Origin: Rhodoligotrophos defluvii
GTDB taxonomy: Bacteria; Pseudomonadota; Alphaproteobacteria; Rhizobiales; Im1
Reading direction: 5' to 3'
NCBI RefSeq assembly: GCF_005281615.1
Contig: NZ_SZZM01000002.1
Coordinates: forward strand, 670,266 to 734,265
Length of the DNA: 64,000 nt
Part shown: positions 8,799-17,165 of the stretch, in pieces
Numbering within the stretch: the first letter of the stretch is position 1
How the letters are laid out: the number at the start of each line of letters is the position of its first letter
Program-made: the position numbers and the translations under genes
Notes under the pieces: model-generated
What the model saw: the letters and a program-made list of their open reading frames with translations, nothing else
Databases searched by the model: none
What the model was told of the DNA's origin: nothing

Positions 8799-9820
8799 CC
8801 GCCACCTCCGCCTTCAGGCCGCGCGCTGGTCAGCCGCTGCCACAGCGCGGTCCCCGCGCCGATCAATCCGCGCTTCATGAACAGGGCGAACAGGATCAGC
8901 ACGGCGCCCAGCACGATGAGATTGGTGCCCGGCACCATGCCGCCGAGCTCGGCCCGCAGGTAGGATTCGACCGGCACGATCAGCAATGCGCCCGCCAGCG
9001 GGCCATAGAGGGTGCCGACCCCGCCGATCAGCGCAATGAGTGCGAATTTCACCCCGATATCCGGCAGCGACAGCAATGTGGGCGGGTCCACGAACCGCAG
9101 ATACATGGCGAACAGGGCGCCGCCGATACCCGTGAGCGCAGCGCTCAGCGCCATGCCCAGAAGCTTCACCTGCAGCACCCGGATGCCGGCGGCCCGCGCC
9201 GCGTCCTCGTCCTCCCGCACCGCCTGAAGATAGTAGCCGAACCGGCTGCGCAGCACCGCGGCGCTCACCAGGAGACACGCCACCAGGAAGCCCAGCATCA
9301 GCAGGGCATAGGAAAAGCGGTTGGTGAAGATCATGTTGGCAAGCCCCGCCTTGAACGGCAGGGAAAGCCCGCGCGGCCCTCCAGTCAGCGTCTCGAAATA
9401 GTTGGCCAGCACGAAGGCTACTTCGTTGAAGGCCATGGTGGCAATGGCGAAGAACGGCCCCTTCAGCCGGAAGGTCGGCCAGGAGACCGCTGCCGCCACC
9501 ACTGCCGCCAGCGCCGCGGCGGGCACCAGCGCGAGCCACGGCGAGATCTGGAAGTGCAGGTAGAGATTGGCGGTGAGATAGGCGCCGATCGCGAAAAACA
9601 CACCGTGCCCCAGCGAGAACTGCCCACCGAAGCCGCCGATGATGTTCCAGGCGCTGGAGAGCCCGGCAAACAGGAACGTATAAGCCAGGATGTTGAGGAT
9701 GAACGGGTTCTTGCCATAGACCCAGGCGAGCCCGAGCAGGATCAGCGACAGCACGAGGATGCGCACGAGCTCCACCCGGAAGGTGGTGATGCCCGGGGCG
9801 GCGCGGCCCGACATGGCCAT
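8795..9820 (-). CDS. livM: Branched-chain-type ABC transporter permease LivM
   Basis: This polytopic inner-membrane permease of about 341 residues has the LivM hallmark AWNIIGGFGGQFSLGHGVFFAIGAY near the N-terminus, repeated hydrophobic segments and the later segment AAGIRVLQVKLLGMALSAAL. The frame is open up to ATG 9868, which would overlap livH by 41 bases. I prefer ATG 9820, eight bases beyond the livH stop with a GAG-containing leader. It pairs with LivH to form the channel. Confidence 0.88.
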   Translation of the reverse strand: MAMSGRAAPGITTFRVELVRILVLSLILLGLAWVYGKNPFILNILAYTFLFAGLSSAWNIIGGFGGQFSLGHGVFFAIGAYLTANLYLHFQISPWLALVPAAALAAVVAAAVSWPTFRLKGPFFAIATMAFNEVAFVLANYFETLTGGPRGLSLPFKAGLANMIFTNRFSYALLMLGFLVACLLVSAAVLRSRFGYYLQAVREDEDAARAAGIRVLQVKLLGMALSAALTGIGGALFAMYLRFVDPPTLLSLPDIGVKFALIALIGGVGTLYGPLAGALLIVPVESYLRAELGGMVPGTNLIVLGAVLILFALFMKRGLIGAGTALWQRLTSARPEGGGGG

Positions 9821-9827
9821 GGGTATC

Positions 9828-10718
9828 TCAATGCTGCTCACGGAGGCCCACCTCTTCCGCGCCGGCAATGCCGAACAGGCCGCCTGGCCGCACGATCAGC
9901 ACTGCGATGAACACCAGGAACCAGACTGCGTGCTTCAGGGCCGGGTCGAGGTAGTAGCCGGCCAGCGCCTCGATCAGGCCGATGATGAAGCCGCCGATGA
10001 ATGCGCCCCACACGCTGCCGAGCCCGCCCAGCACCACCACCGCGAACGCAGCCAGGATGAAGTTGCCGCCGATCTGCGGTGACATGGTATAGATCGGCGC
10101 CAGCAGCGTGCCGGCGAGGCCCGCCAGCGCCGCCCCCATGCCGAAGGTCAGCATGAAGGTGAGCTCCACATTGATGCCCATGAGCCGGGCGGCGCGCCGG
10201 TCCTGGGTCACGGCACGGATCGCCTTGCCCGGCAGGGTGTTCTTGAGGAACCAGCTCATGCCCACCGCCACCGCCGTCACAGCGAACAGCGCGATGAGCC
10301 GCACCAGGCTGATCTTCAGCCCGGCAATGTCGATGACCACGGTGGAAAGGTCCGTCGGCACGGTGTAGCCGGTGCCGCGGGTAATGGCGAGGATCACGTT
10401 CTGCAACAGCAGCAGCAGCCCGAAAGTGGCGAAGATCTGCATCATCGACTCGTTCTGCAGCGGCTGCAGGATGAAGCGCTGGATCAGCACCCCGAACACG
10501 AACAGCGCCGGCACTACGACCAGGATCGACACATAGGGGTCCATGCCCACCAGCCAATAGCTGAAATAGGCCCCATACATGCCCAGCATCACCAGCTCGC
10601 CCTGGGCGAAGTTGACGATCCTGATCACGCCGAAGATCAGATTGAGCCCGATGCTCACCAGCCCATAGATGCCGCCGAGCAGCAATCCCACGACGAGGAT
10701 GTTCAGAAAGGTGGACAT
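9828..10718 (-). CDS. livH: Branched-chain-type ABC transporter permease LivH
   Basis: This 296-residue hydrophobic permease starts with NILVVGLLLGGIYGLVSIGL and then NLIFGVIRIVNFAQGELVMLG, the standard LivH opening. Later motifs include AVTQDRRAARLMGINVE and the loop before the final helices (GGLGSVWGAFIGG). It is separated from livK by 69 bases that contain a hairpin, and followed by livM after a short gap. Confidence 0.9.
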   Translation of the reverse strand: MSTFLNILVVGLLLGGIYGLVSIGLNLIFGVIRIVNFAQGELVMLGMYGAYFSYWLVGMDPYVSILVVVPALFVFGVLIQRFILQPLQNESMMQIFATFGLLLLLQNVILAITRGTGYTVPTDLSTVVIDIAGLKISLVRLIALFAVTAVAVGMSWFLKNTLPGKAIRAVTQDRRAARLMGINVELTFMLTFGMGAALAGLAGTLLAPIYTMSPQIGGNFILAAFAVVVLGGLGSVWGAFIGGFIIGLIEALAGYYLDPALKHAVWFLVFIAVLIVRPGGLFGIAGAEEVGLREQH

Positions 10719-10746
10719 GGGCTCTTCGTCACCGCTTGTAGGTCGC

Positions 10747-10767
10747 GCCCCGCCTTACTGGCGAGGC
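10747..10767 (-). promoter_or_regulatory. Hairpin between livK and livH
   Basis: On the minus strand GCCTCGCC and GGCGGGGC can pair over eight positions with one G-T wobble around a five-base loop. It lies just downstream of the livK stop. Such stem-loops after binding-protein genes commonly stabilise or partly terminate the message so that the binding protein is made in excess. This role is inferred. Confidence 0.5.
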
Positions 10768-10787
10768 ACCGCTTGCGATTGCGTCGG

Positions 10788-12020
10788 CTACTGCTTGCCG
10801 ACGGCGACCAGCTTGTTGCCGCCGGCCGCCGCCACAGGAAACACGGTCACCACCTTGCCGTTCTGCCACTGCACCACGGTCGGTGGAGTCCGCACGTTCT
10901 GGGCATGATCGTCGAACTTGGCACCATATCCGGTTTCATAGGTGTTCAGCGGCTTGTCCATCTTCTTGGCCGCCTCGATCACCGCTTCCGGCTCGGCGCT
11001 GCCGGCCGCCTCGATCGCCTCCGCCATGATCTTGAGGCCCACGAACGCGGTCATGCTCTGCGGCGCCAGCGGGTCCTGGCCGTATTTGGCCCGATAGGCC
11101 TCGAGATAGGCCTGTGAACCAGGGCCATATTGCTCCGTCACATCTGGCCTGGGATAGCTGACGATCAGGATGCCTTCGAGCGATTCCGCGCCGAGCGCTT
11201 CCAGCGTCTCGCGCGTGTCGCCGGTGCCCACCAGCACCATGGCACCCGGCTTGAAGCCCTGATCGCGTGCGGTGCGCAGGAGCAGGTTGCCATCGGGCAC
11301 ATAGCCGGTGTTGATCCAGATGTCCGGCTGCGCATCCCGGGCCCGCAGGATCGAGTCGGTCAGGTCGATGGCCTTGGCGCTATGCGCGCCCATGCCCACC
11401 ACCTGCACCCCGGCCTTTTCGAGCTGCTCCTTCTGCCGGTCGGCGATCGAGGTGCCGTAGATCGACTCCTCGTGCTCGATCCACACCTTGAGATCCTTGG
11501 GCTCCTTGCCCAGGGCTTCGGCGAGTAGCCCGGTGACCAGCTCCACCGACTGATCCGCGAACGACACCGCGTAAGGACCGGAGCGAGCGAAATTGGGCAA
11601 TCCGCGCTCGGTGAGGTTTGCCGCAAGCGCATTGGTGTCCCAGTAGAGCTTCTGGTAGTTCATGGCTGCTTCCGAGGCCGCGGCCGACACCGCGCTCAAA
11701 TACGTGCCGATGAACACGTCCACATTGTCGCGACCCGCCAGCTGCTCCACCGCCGCGATGCCCTCCTGCGGGCTCGCGGCATTGCCACGGACGATCTCGA
11801 CCTTGCGGCCGAGAATGCCGCCCTTGGCGTTCAGCGCCTCCGCCGCCAGCTCGTAGCCGCGGGTCACCTCGTCCCCATAAAGCGCCATCGGTCCCGAATA
11901 AGGATTGATGGCGCCGATCTTGAAGGTCTCCTGTGCTTGGACCTGCGTATCGGCGGCAAGCGACAGCGCCACCGCTGCGCTCATCCCGAGCACCAGGCGC
12001 CTCGTGACTGTTCCGATCAT
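10788..12020 (-). CDS. livK: Periplasmic substrate-binding protein, LivK type
   Basis: This 410-residue type I periplasmic binding protein has a signal peptide (TRRLVLGMSAAVALSLAA, probable cleavage near residue 29 after VQA). The mature protein starts ETFKIGAINPYSGPMALYG, typical of amide/urea and Leu/Ile/Val binding proteins. A clean Shine-Dalgarno GGGAGG precedes the ATG by about five bases. It should deliver the island 1 substrate to LivHM. The ligand cannot be assigned from sequence alone. Confidence 0.9.
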   Translation of the reverse strand: MIGTVTRRLVLGMSAAVALSLAADTQVQAQETFKIGAINPYSGPMALYGDEVTRGYELAAEALNAKGGILGRKVEIVRGNAASPQEGIAAVEQLAGRDNVDVFIGTYLSAVSAAASEAAMNYQKLYWDTNALAANLTERGLPNFARSGPYAVSFADQSVELVTGLLAEALGKEPKDLKVWIEHEESIYGTSIADRQKEQLEKAGVQVVGMGAHSAKAIDLTDSILRARDAQPDIWINTGYVPDGNLLLRTARDQGFKPGAMVLVGTGDTRETLEALGAESLEGILIVSYPRPDVTEQYGPGSQAYLEAYRAKYGQDPLAPQSMTAFVGLKIMAEAIEAAGSAEPEAVIEAAKKMDKPLNTYETGYGAKFDDHAQNVRTPPTVVQWQNGKVVTVFPVAAAGGNKLVAVGKQ

Positions 12021-12053
12021 GGTTTCCTCCCTTCTCTTATATGTCCGTCCTGT

Positions 12054-12482
12054 TCACGGGCTCAGGCGGAAGCGCGGCAGCGCACGGCCGAGATCCCGCT
12101 GAACGACCAGTTCCACGCGCCGTCCGATCAGGTCCTGCTGGCCGTCCGGCAGATCCACCAGGTTGGTGACCATGCGCGGCCCTTCATCCAGCTCGACCAC
12201 CGCCACGTTGTAGGGCAGCCGCTCCTGGAAGCGCTTGTCGAAGGCGGTGTGATAGATGACCCAGCTCACCACCGTGGCCGTGCCCTCGGCCTTCTCCCAG
12301 CGCCAGTCCGGTGACCAGCAGCGCGGGCATTCGGTGCGCGGCGGCAGCCAGCCATTGCCGCAAGCCCCGCACCGCTGGAACGTGAGCCGTCCCTCGTCGA
12401 GCGCGGCCCAATAGGCGTCCCCCGGCGGGCCCCAGTCGGAAGGCGGCGGCCCTTGCCGCTCAGCTGAAGCCGTGTCGCTCAT
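12054..12482 (-). CDS. DUF35 zinc-ribbon/OB-fold protein, partner of thiolase-like protein
   Basis: This 142-residue DUF35 protein has an N-terminal rubredoxin-like zinc ribbon with Cys38, Cys41, Cys52 and Cys55, followed by an OB-fold (ATVVSWVIYHTAF to the C-terminus). DUF35 proteins form complexes with thiolase-fold partners, as in the steroid side-chain aldolase Ltp2-ChsH2. The ATG overlaps the stop of the adjacent thiolase-like gene (ATGA), as expected for a stoichiometric complex. It may bind acyl-CoA; it has no catalytic motif of its own. Confidence 0.85.
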   Translation of the reverse strand: MSDTASAERQGPPPSDWGPPGDAYWAALDEGRLTFQRCGACGNGWLPPRTECPRCWSPDWRWEKAEGTATVVSWVIYHTAFDKRFQERLPYNVAVVELDEGPRMVTNLVDLPDGQQDLIGRRVELVVQRDLGRALPRFRLSP

Positions 12483-13603
12483 TGGCCCAGGATCATTGTC
12501 GAGTGCGTATGCATGATCCCTCCCTGGTTGCTGACGATGCAGGTCTTGGCGTTCGTCACCTGGTTCACCGAGGAGCCGCGCATTTGCCGAACCCCTTCGA
12601 GCACCAGCTGCAGGCCCGGCATGCCGGTCTCGGACAGCAGCCCGCCGGATGTGTTGAGTGGCAGCCGGCCGCCAACCTCAAAACCGCCATCCGCCGCGAT
12701 GCGCCCCAGCTCGCCCTTGCGGCAGAAGCTATAGGCCTCCAGCGTCATCGCCACCGTGATGGTGAAGCAGTCATAGATCTGGGCGACGTCGATATGCTCA
12801 GGCCCGAGCCCCGCCATGGCGAAAGCCGTGCGGCCCGACACGCCGGCCATGGTCTCCGTCAGATCCGGCCGGAGCGGCACGTCGCACGAGCTGTGGCCCT
12901 GGCCGAAGCCCAGGATCGGCACCGGCGCCGGCACGTTCAGCGCCTTCGCGCGCTCGGCCGACATGACCACCACCGCCGCCGCGCCATCGGAGACGAGGCA
13001 GCAGTCGTCGCGCCGTAGAGGCTCCACCACCCACGGTGAATCCCCATACATGTCGCGGGTCAAAGGCAGCCTGAGCTGCGCATGCGGATTGTTGGCCCCG
13101 TGCTTGCGGCAAGCCATCGCGATATCGGCAAACACGTCGGGCGAAAGCCCGGTATCGTGCAGGTAGCGGCGCGCGATCATCGCATAGCCCGCCACCACGC
13201 TGGACCAGCCGAAGATCGCGTCATCGCTCCAGGGCTTCTCGTAGGCCTGGCGCGTGCCGGTGCGCGGGTTGTCCGCAAGCGTCACCAGTGCCACCTCGCA
13301 CTGTCCGGCTTCGATGGCCATGGCGGCGAACGAGATCATGGAGATATTCGAGGCGCCGCCCTGGTCCCACACGCCGCCTACCCGCGGTGTCATCCCCATG
13401 GCCTCGGCCAGCTTCTGCCCGTACATCATCTCGACCCGGGAGGTCGGCACCTTCACGAACAGCGCATCCACGCGGTCCTTCTCGACGCCCGCATCCGCCA
13501 CCGCCTTGCGGCAGGCCTCCATATTGAGCGAGATGGTCGAGCGGCCCGGCAGCTTGCCGAACGCGGTGTGGCCGATGCCGGCGATGACCGCACGCCCGCG
13601 CAT
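12479..13603 (-). CDS. Thiolase-fold protein lacking the catalytic Cys (SCP2/Ltp-like)
   Basis: This 374-residue protein has the thiolase fold (ending NQGGIMHTHSTMILG), but the nucleophile region reads WDQGGASNIS, without the active-site Cys. The conserved IYDCFT segment is present, with Tyr277. The later GGLLSE motif continues TGMPG, giving Gly327 where the second copy in this window (26324-27490) has Tyr. It is therefore neither a normal thiolase nor a clear match to the Ltp2 aldolase. The DUF35 partner follows with ATGA overlap. I infer an acyl-CoA C-C cleaving or acyl-CoA-binding complex. Confidence 0.8.
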   Translation of the reverse strand: MRGRAVIAGIGHTAFGKLPGRSTISLNMEACRKAVADAGVEKDRVDALFVKVPTSRVEMMYGQKLAEAMGMTPRVGGVWDQGGASNISMISFAAMAIEAGQCEVALVTLADNPRTGTRQAYEKPWSDDAIFGWSSVVAGYAMIARRYLHDTGLSPDVFADIAMACRKHGANNPHAQLRLPLTRDMYGDSPWVVEPLRRDDCCLVSDGAAAVVVMSAERAKALNVPAPVPILGFGQGHSSCDVPLRPDLTETMAGVSGRTAFAMAGLGPEHIDVAQIYDCFTITVAMTLEAYSFCRKGELGRIAADGGFEVGGRLPLNTSGGLLSETGMPGLQLVLEGVRQMRGSSVNQVTNAKTCIVSNQGGIMHTHSTMILGQ

Positions 13604-14793
13604 CAGATCACGCCCTCCTTGCGCAATCGCGCGATCTCCTCAGGCCCAAGGCCGAGAAAATCGCTATAGACATTGTCGTTGTCGGCGCCGAGGTCCTTGC
13701 TCGGCGCGATCTCCGGCGCCGGCTCCCCGTCGAAGCGCAGCGGCGTGGTCGGCAGGATCAACGGCCCGAGCAAGGGATGGTCCACGTGCTTGAGCATGCC
13801 GCGCGCATGCAGATGCGGGTCGTGCACCACCTCGTCGAGGTCGCGCACCGGCGCGCAGGGCACCCGATGCTTGCGCAGCCGGTCATAGATCTCGTCGCGT
13901 GTGCGGCTCGACGTCCAGGCAGAGATGGTCTCGTCGACGAAATCGATATTGTCCACCCTCGCCTTCAGGCTGCTGAGGCGGGGGTCGTCATTGAGATCGC
14001 TGCGCTCCATGGCCTCCAGCAGCGAGGTCCAGTGCGTCTCGCTCACGCAGATCAGCGCGATCCAGCCATCGGCGGCCGGGTAGACATTGTAGGGCGCCTC
14101 CGCCAGCCCGCTGTGGCGGTTGCCGGTGCGGCTGGGAATGTGGCCCTTGCTGCCGAAATAGAGCCCGAGCGGCGAGCTGAGCGAGCAATAGACGGCCTCC
14201 AGCATTGACACCTCGACGAAATGGCCTTTGCCGGTACGCTCACGGTCGAGCAGCGCCGTCACGACGGCCGCATAGAGGTGAATGCCGCCGAAGAAATCGC
14301 ACATCGCGGGCCCCGCCTTGACCGGCGGCCGGTCCGGGTAGCCCGTGGTCGACATGACGCCCGAAAGGGCCTGCACGGTCAGATCCATGGCGGGATAATC
14401 CCGGTAAGGGCCGGACCAGCCGAATCCCGACCCTGCCGCATAGATCAGGCGCGGGTTCAGCGCCATCATCGCCTTGGGGCCGAGCCCGAGCCGGTCCATC
14501 ACCCCCGGCGCGAAATTCTCCAGCAGCACGTCGGCCTTGGCCACCATGTCCTTGAGCAGCGTCTGGCCGCGCTCGCTCTTGATGTTGAGCGTGATGAAGT
14601 CCTTGTTGGAGTTGAGCATGGCGAAAGGCACCATGGCCCCGCCCACCGCGCCGCGCCGCCGCATGTTCTCGCCGTGCAGCGGCTCGATCTTGATCACCCG
14701 CGCACCAGCCATGGCCATCAGCAGCGTCGCGTAGGGCCCGTTATAGATCTGGCCCAGGTCGATGACGGTGGTGCCCTCCAGGGGCCGGGTCAT
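13603..14793 (-). CDS. CaiB/BaiF-type (family III) CoA transferase
   Basis: This family III CoA transferase has 396 residues. The N-terminus reads TTVIDLGQIYNGPYATLLMAMAGARVIKIEP, the family opening, and the predicted catalytic aspartate is Asp137 in YPAMDLTVQALSG. The frame is open to 14865, but ATG 14793 follows the hydratase stop with an AGGTGAG leader at suitable distance and matches the family N-terminus. It would move CoA from a product thioester to the incoming acid, an ATP-free alternative to the ligase in the same operon. Confidence 0.87.
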   Translation of the reverse strand: MTRPLEGTTVIDLGQIYNGPYATLLMAMAGARVIKIEPLHGENMRRRGAVGGAMVPFAMLNSNKDFITLNIKSERGQTLLKDMVAKADVLLENFAPGVMDRLGLGPKAMMALNPRLIYAAGSGFGWSGPYRDYPAMDLTVQALSGVMSTTGYPDRPPVKAGPAMCDFFGGIHLYAAVVTALLDRERTGKGHFVEVSMLEAVYCSLSSPLGLYFGSKGHIPSRTGNRHSGLAEAPYNVYPAADGWIALICVSETHWTSLLEAMERSDLNDDPRLSSLKARVDNIDFVDETISAWTSSRTRDEIYDRLRKHRVPCAPVRDLDEVVHDPHLHARGMLKHVDHPLLGPLILPTTPLRFDGEPAPEIAPSKDLGADNDNVYSDFLGLGPEEIARLRKEGVI

Positions 14794-14803
14794 TCCGCTC
14801 ACC

Positions 14804-15577
14804 TCAGGCCCCCTTGAACTTGGCGGGACGTTTCTCGGCAAACGCCTTGGGCCCTTCGGCCGCATCCTCGGTGAATTGCAGCATGCGGTTGGTCATCTGC
14901 TCCAGGCGCAGGCCGGCCGTCAGCGGCATCTCGCGGGCGCGCACCGCCAGCTCCTTTGCCGCCTGCACCGCCAGCGGCGCATTGGCGGCGATGCGGCGGG
15001 CATAGGCCATGGCCTCGTCCATCAGCGTCTCCGCCGGCACCACCCGGTTGATCAGACCCCAGCGCGCGGCGGTCTCCGCATCGATCGGATCGCCCGTGAG
15101 CAGCATCTCCATGCCGATCGCATAGGGAAGCTGGCTCAGGATGCGCTGGGTGCCGCCATTACCGGCGATCACGCCGCGCTTCACCTCCGCGAGCGAGAAG
15201 GTGGCATGGGGTGCCGCGAGCCTGATATCGGTCGCCAGCAGCAGGGTCATGCCACCGCCCAGACAATAGCCGTTCACCGCGGCGATCACCGGCTTCCACA
15301 CTTCGAGGCCGCGGTTCAGCAGCTGCTCCTTCTGGGTCAGCCACATCTCCGCCAGCTCCGGCGGCTTGGACACGAAGCTCTTGAGATCGGCCCCCGTGGT
15401 GAACGAGCGCTCGCCGGCACCGGTCACCACAGCCACCCGGATCTCCGGCTCGTCCCGCACCCTTGTCCAGGCGCGCGACAGGCCGGCATAATGCCCCGCA
15501 TCCATCGCATTCAGCCGTTCCGGCCGGTTGATGGTGATGACGGCAATCCCGTCCTCCACATCCACATCGATCGACAT
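14804..15577 (-). CDS. Enoyl-CoA hydratase/isomerase (crotonase)
   Basis: This 257-residue crotonase has oxyanion-hole segments FTTGADLK and GYCLGGGM. Both glutamates used by true hydratases are present, in LAEVKRG and IGMEMLLTG, so hydration of a 2-enoyl-CoA is plausible. The open frame runs far upstream antisense to nothing useful; ATG 15577 overlaps the acyl-CoA dehydrogenase stop by one base (TGATG) and gives the normal family length. It is the second step of the island 1 beta-oxidation-like set. Confidence 0.88.
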   Translation of the reverse strand: MSIDVDVEDGIAVITINRPERLNAMDAGHYAGLSRAWTRVRDEPEIRVAVVTGAGERSFTTGADLKSFVSKPPELAEMWLTQKEQLLNRGLEVWKPVIAAVNGYCLGGGMTLLLATDIRLAAPHATFSLAEVKRGVIAGNGGTQRILSQLPYAIGMEMLLTGDPIDAETAARWGLINRVVPAETLMDEAMAYARRIAANAPLAVQAAKELAVRAREMPLTAGLRLEQMTNRMLQFTEDAAEGPKAFAEKRPAKFKGA

Positions 15578-16746
15578 CAGGCCACCTGACTTAACAGCTC
15601 GCGCGCCACCACCATGCGATGCACCTCCGAGGGCCCCTCGCCGATGCGCTTGATGCGCATCTCGCGGTACCAACGCTCCAGCGGCATCTCGCAAGCCACC
15701 CCGAGCCCGCCGAAGATCTGGATGCAGCGGTCGACGATACGGCCGGCGGTTTCCGTGGCGAACACCTTGCAGATCGAGGCATCGACCTTGATGTCCTTGC
15801 CGAGGTCCGCATTCCATGCCGCCTGGAACACCAGCAGCCGCGCCGCCCGCAGCTCGATCTCCGAATCCGCGATCATCCACTGGATCGCCTGCTTGTCCGC
15901 CAGGGGTGAGTTGAAGGTCCTGCGCTCGCGCGCCCACTTGACCGCCATGCGCAGGGCCGCGTCTGCAATGCCGAGCGTCGCCGCCGCATAGGGCACGCGC
16001 CCATGCACCAGCCATGTTTCGGCCAGCTTGAAGCCCTCGCCCTCCTCGCCCAGCCGGTTCTCCACCGGGACTTCGCAATTGTCGAAGGTGAGCTCGTAAG
16101 GCGAATAGGAGCGAATGACGGGGATGCGCTTGAGGCTCAGGCCCGGCCTGTCCTTCTCCACGATGAAGGAGGTGATGTTCCCGCGTGACTTCTCGCTGCC
16201 GGTGCGGGCGAACACGATGCCCCATTTGGCTTGGGCGGCGCCGGAGATCCACACCTTTGTGCCGTTGAGCACATAGCGATCACCCCTGCGCTCGGCGCGG
16301 GTCTCGATGGCGCGCGCAGGGTCCGACCCGCCGGAGGGTTCGGAAATCGCCACGAAGGTCTTGTCGCCCGCTTCGATCACGGGCAGCGCATATTTCTCGA
16401 TCTGCTGCCGGGTGCCCTTGAAGATCACATTCGGCGGATCGAAGCCGAAGGCGCCGCAGGCCGGGATATAGGCGCCCATCCGGCACTTCGCCGCCTCTTC
16501 CGCCACCAGGCACTGGCCGAGCAGGCTCAAGCCCGCCCCGCCATATTGCGCCGGCGTCTGCACCTGCCACAGGCCGATCGCCCGCGCCTTGGCCTGCAGC
16601 TGTTTCAGCACGTCATCCGGCAGCGTGAATGCGTCGTGCTCGACCTTGTCTTCCTCCGGGATGACCTCTCGTTCCATGAAACGCCGCGCGGTCTGCTGCA
16701 GCATTGCCAGGTCCGACGGGAGTTCCCAGCTTCCATTGTCATTCAT
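15577..16746 (-). CDS. Acyl-CoA dehydrogenase
   Basis: This FAD enzyme of 389 residues is normal in length for the family. Signatures include FVAISEPSGGSDPARAIETRA (FAD and substrate loop) and the C-terminal segment WYREMRIKRIGEGPSEVHRM, whose Glu in GEGPSE lies at the catalytic-base position. It is the first gene of the long minus-strand operon and is divergent from the HyuA operon. It should form the 2,3-double bond of the activated substrate. Confidence 0.9.
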   Translation of the reverse strand: MNDNGSWELPSDLAMLQQTARRFMEREVIPEEDKVEHDAFTLPDDVLKQLQAKARAIGLWQVQTPAQYGGAGLSLLGQCLVAEEAAKCRMGAYIPACGAFGFDPPNVIFKGTRQQIEKYALPVIEAGDKTFVAISEPSGGSDPARAIETRAERRGDRYVLNGTKVWISGAAQAKWGIVFARTGSEKSRGNITSFIVEKDRPGLSLKRIPVIRSYSPYELTFDNCEVPVENRLGEEGEGFKLAETWLVHGRVPYAAATLGIADAALRMAVKWARERRTFNSPLADKQAIQWMIADSEIELRAARLLVFQAAWNADLGKDIKVDASICKVFATETAGRIVDRCIQIFGGLGVACEMPLERWYREMRIKRIGEGPSEVHRMVVARELLSQVA

Positions 16747-16935
16747 CCGTTCGAGCCTCGATTTGAAACAAGCGGCCGCGAGCAGCCGAGCGGCATCGTG
16801 CCGGGCGCATTGTCGCGCATGGCCTCTTCGGAAGATTGTGGAGTTGCTGCGAAGGCCGAGACGTCATCCCAGCAATCCTCCCGGCAACGCTCTTTCCGGC
16901 GTCTGTTCGCAAGGATTGTCCAGCCGGCCGCCACC

Positions 16936-17016
16936 TGTCAACAAATTATCGGACCAATATTCTGGAAAATTATCAGACCAAACTGCTTGACGAATTTTTC
17001 GCACCGTTCCTATGAT
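16936..17016. promoter_or_regulatory. Divergent promoters with paired operator-like repeats, island 1
   Basis: AATTATCGGACCAA (16944-16957) and AATTATCAGACCAA (16968-16981) are direct repeats 24 bases apart. They match the FadR-family pattern TnGTnnnACnA except for A at the G. On the plus strand TTGACG (16987-16992) and TATGAT (17011-17016) are 18 bases apart, a good promoter for the HyuA operon. On the minus strand TTGACA (16941-16936) faces the acyl-CoA dehydrogenase; its -10 is weak. The two repeats sit exactly between the divergent -35 boxes, so one bound repressor could control both operons. The rest of 16747-17165 is leader with no gene; a second GGAGG at 17053 precedes a possible upstream GTG. 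Confidence 0.65.
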
Positions 17017-17165
17017 CAGGCGAGCTCGCCGCAAGAGCGGGCAGGATCATCGGGAGGAAAGGTGCCCGTGTGCGCACTGCCGGCATTCGCACCGGCCGCC
17101 GCACCTCATCCGCCCTTCCCGGTCCGGTTCTCACATTCCAAGGGTACCCGAGCGGAGGCCGTATC

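Noticed and set aside
17070..17165. Longer HyuA start at GTG 17070
   Set aside because: A GGAGG lies upstream, but the extra 32 residues do not fit the family and GTG 17166 has a better-placed GGAGG.
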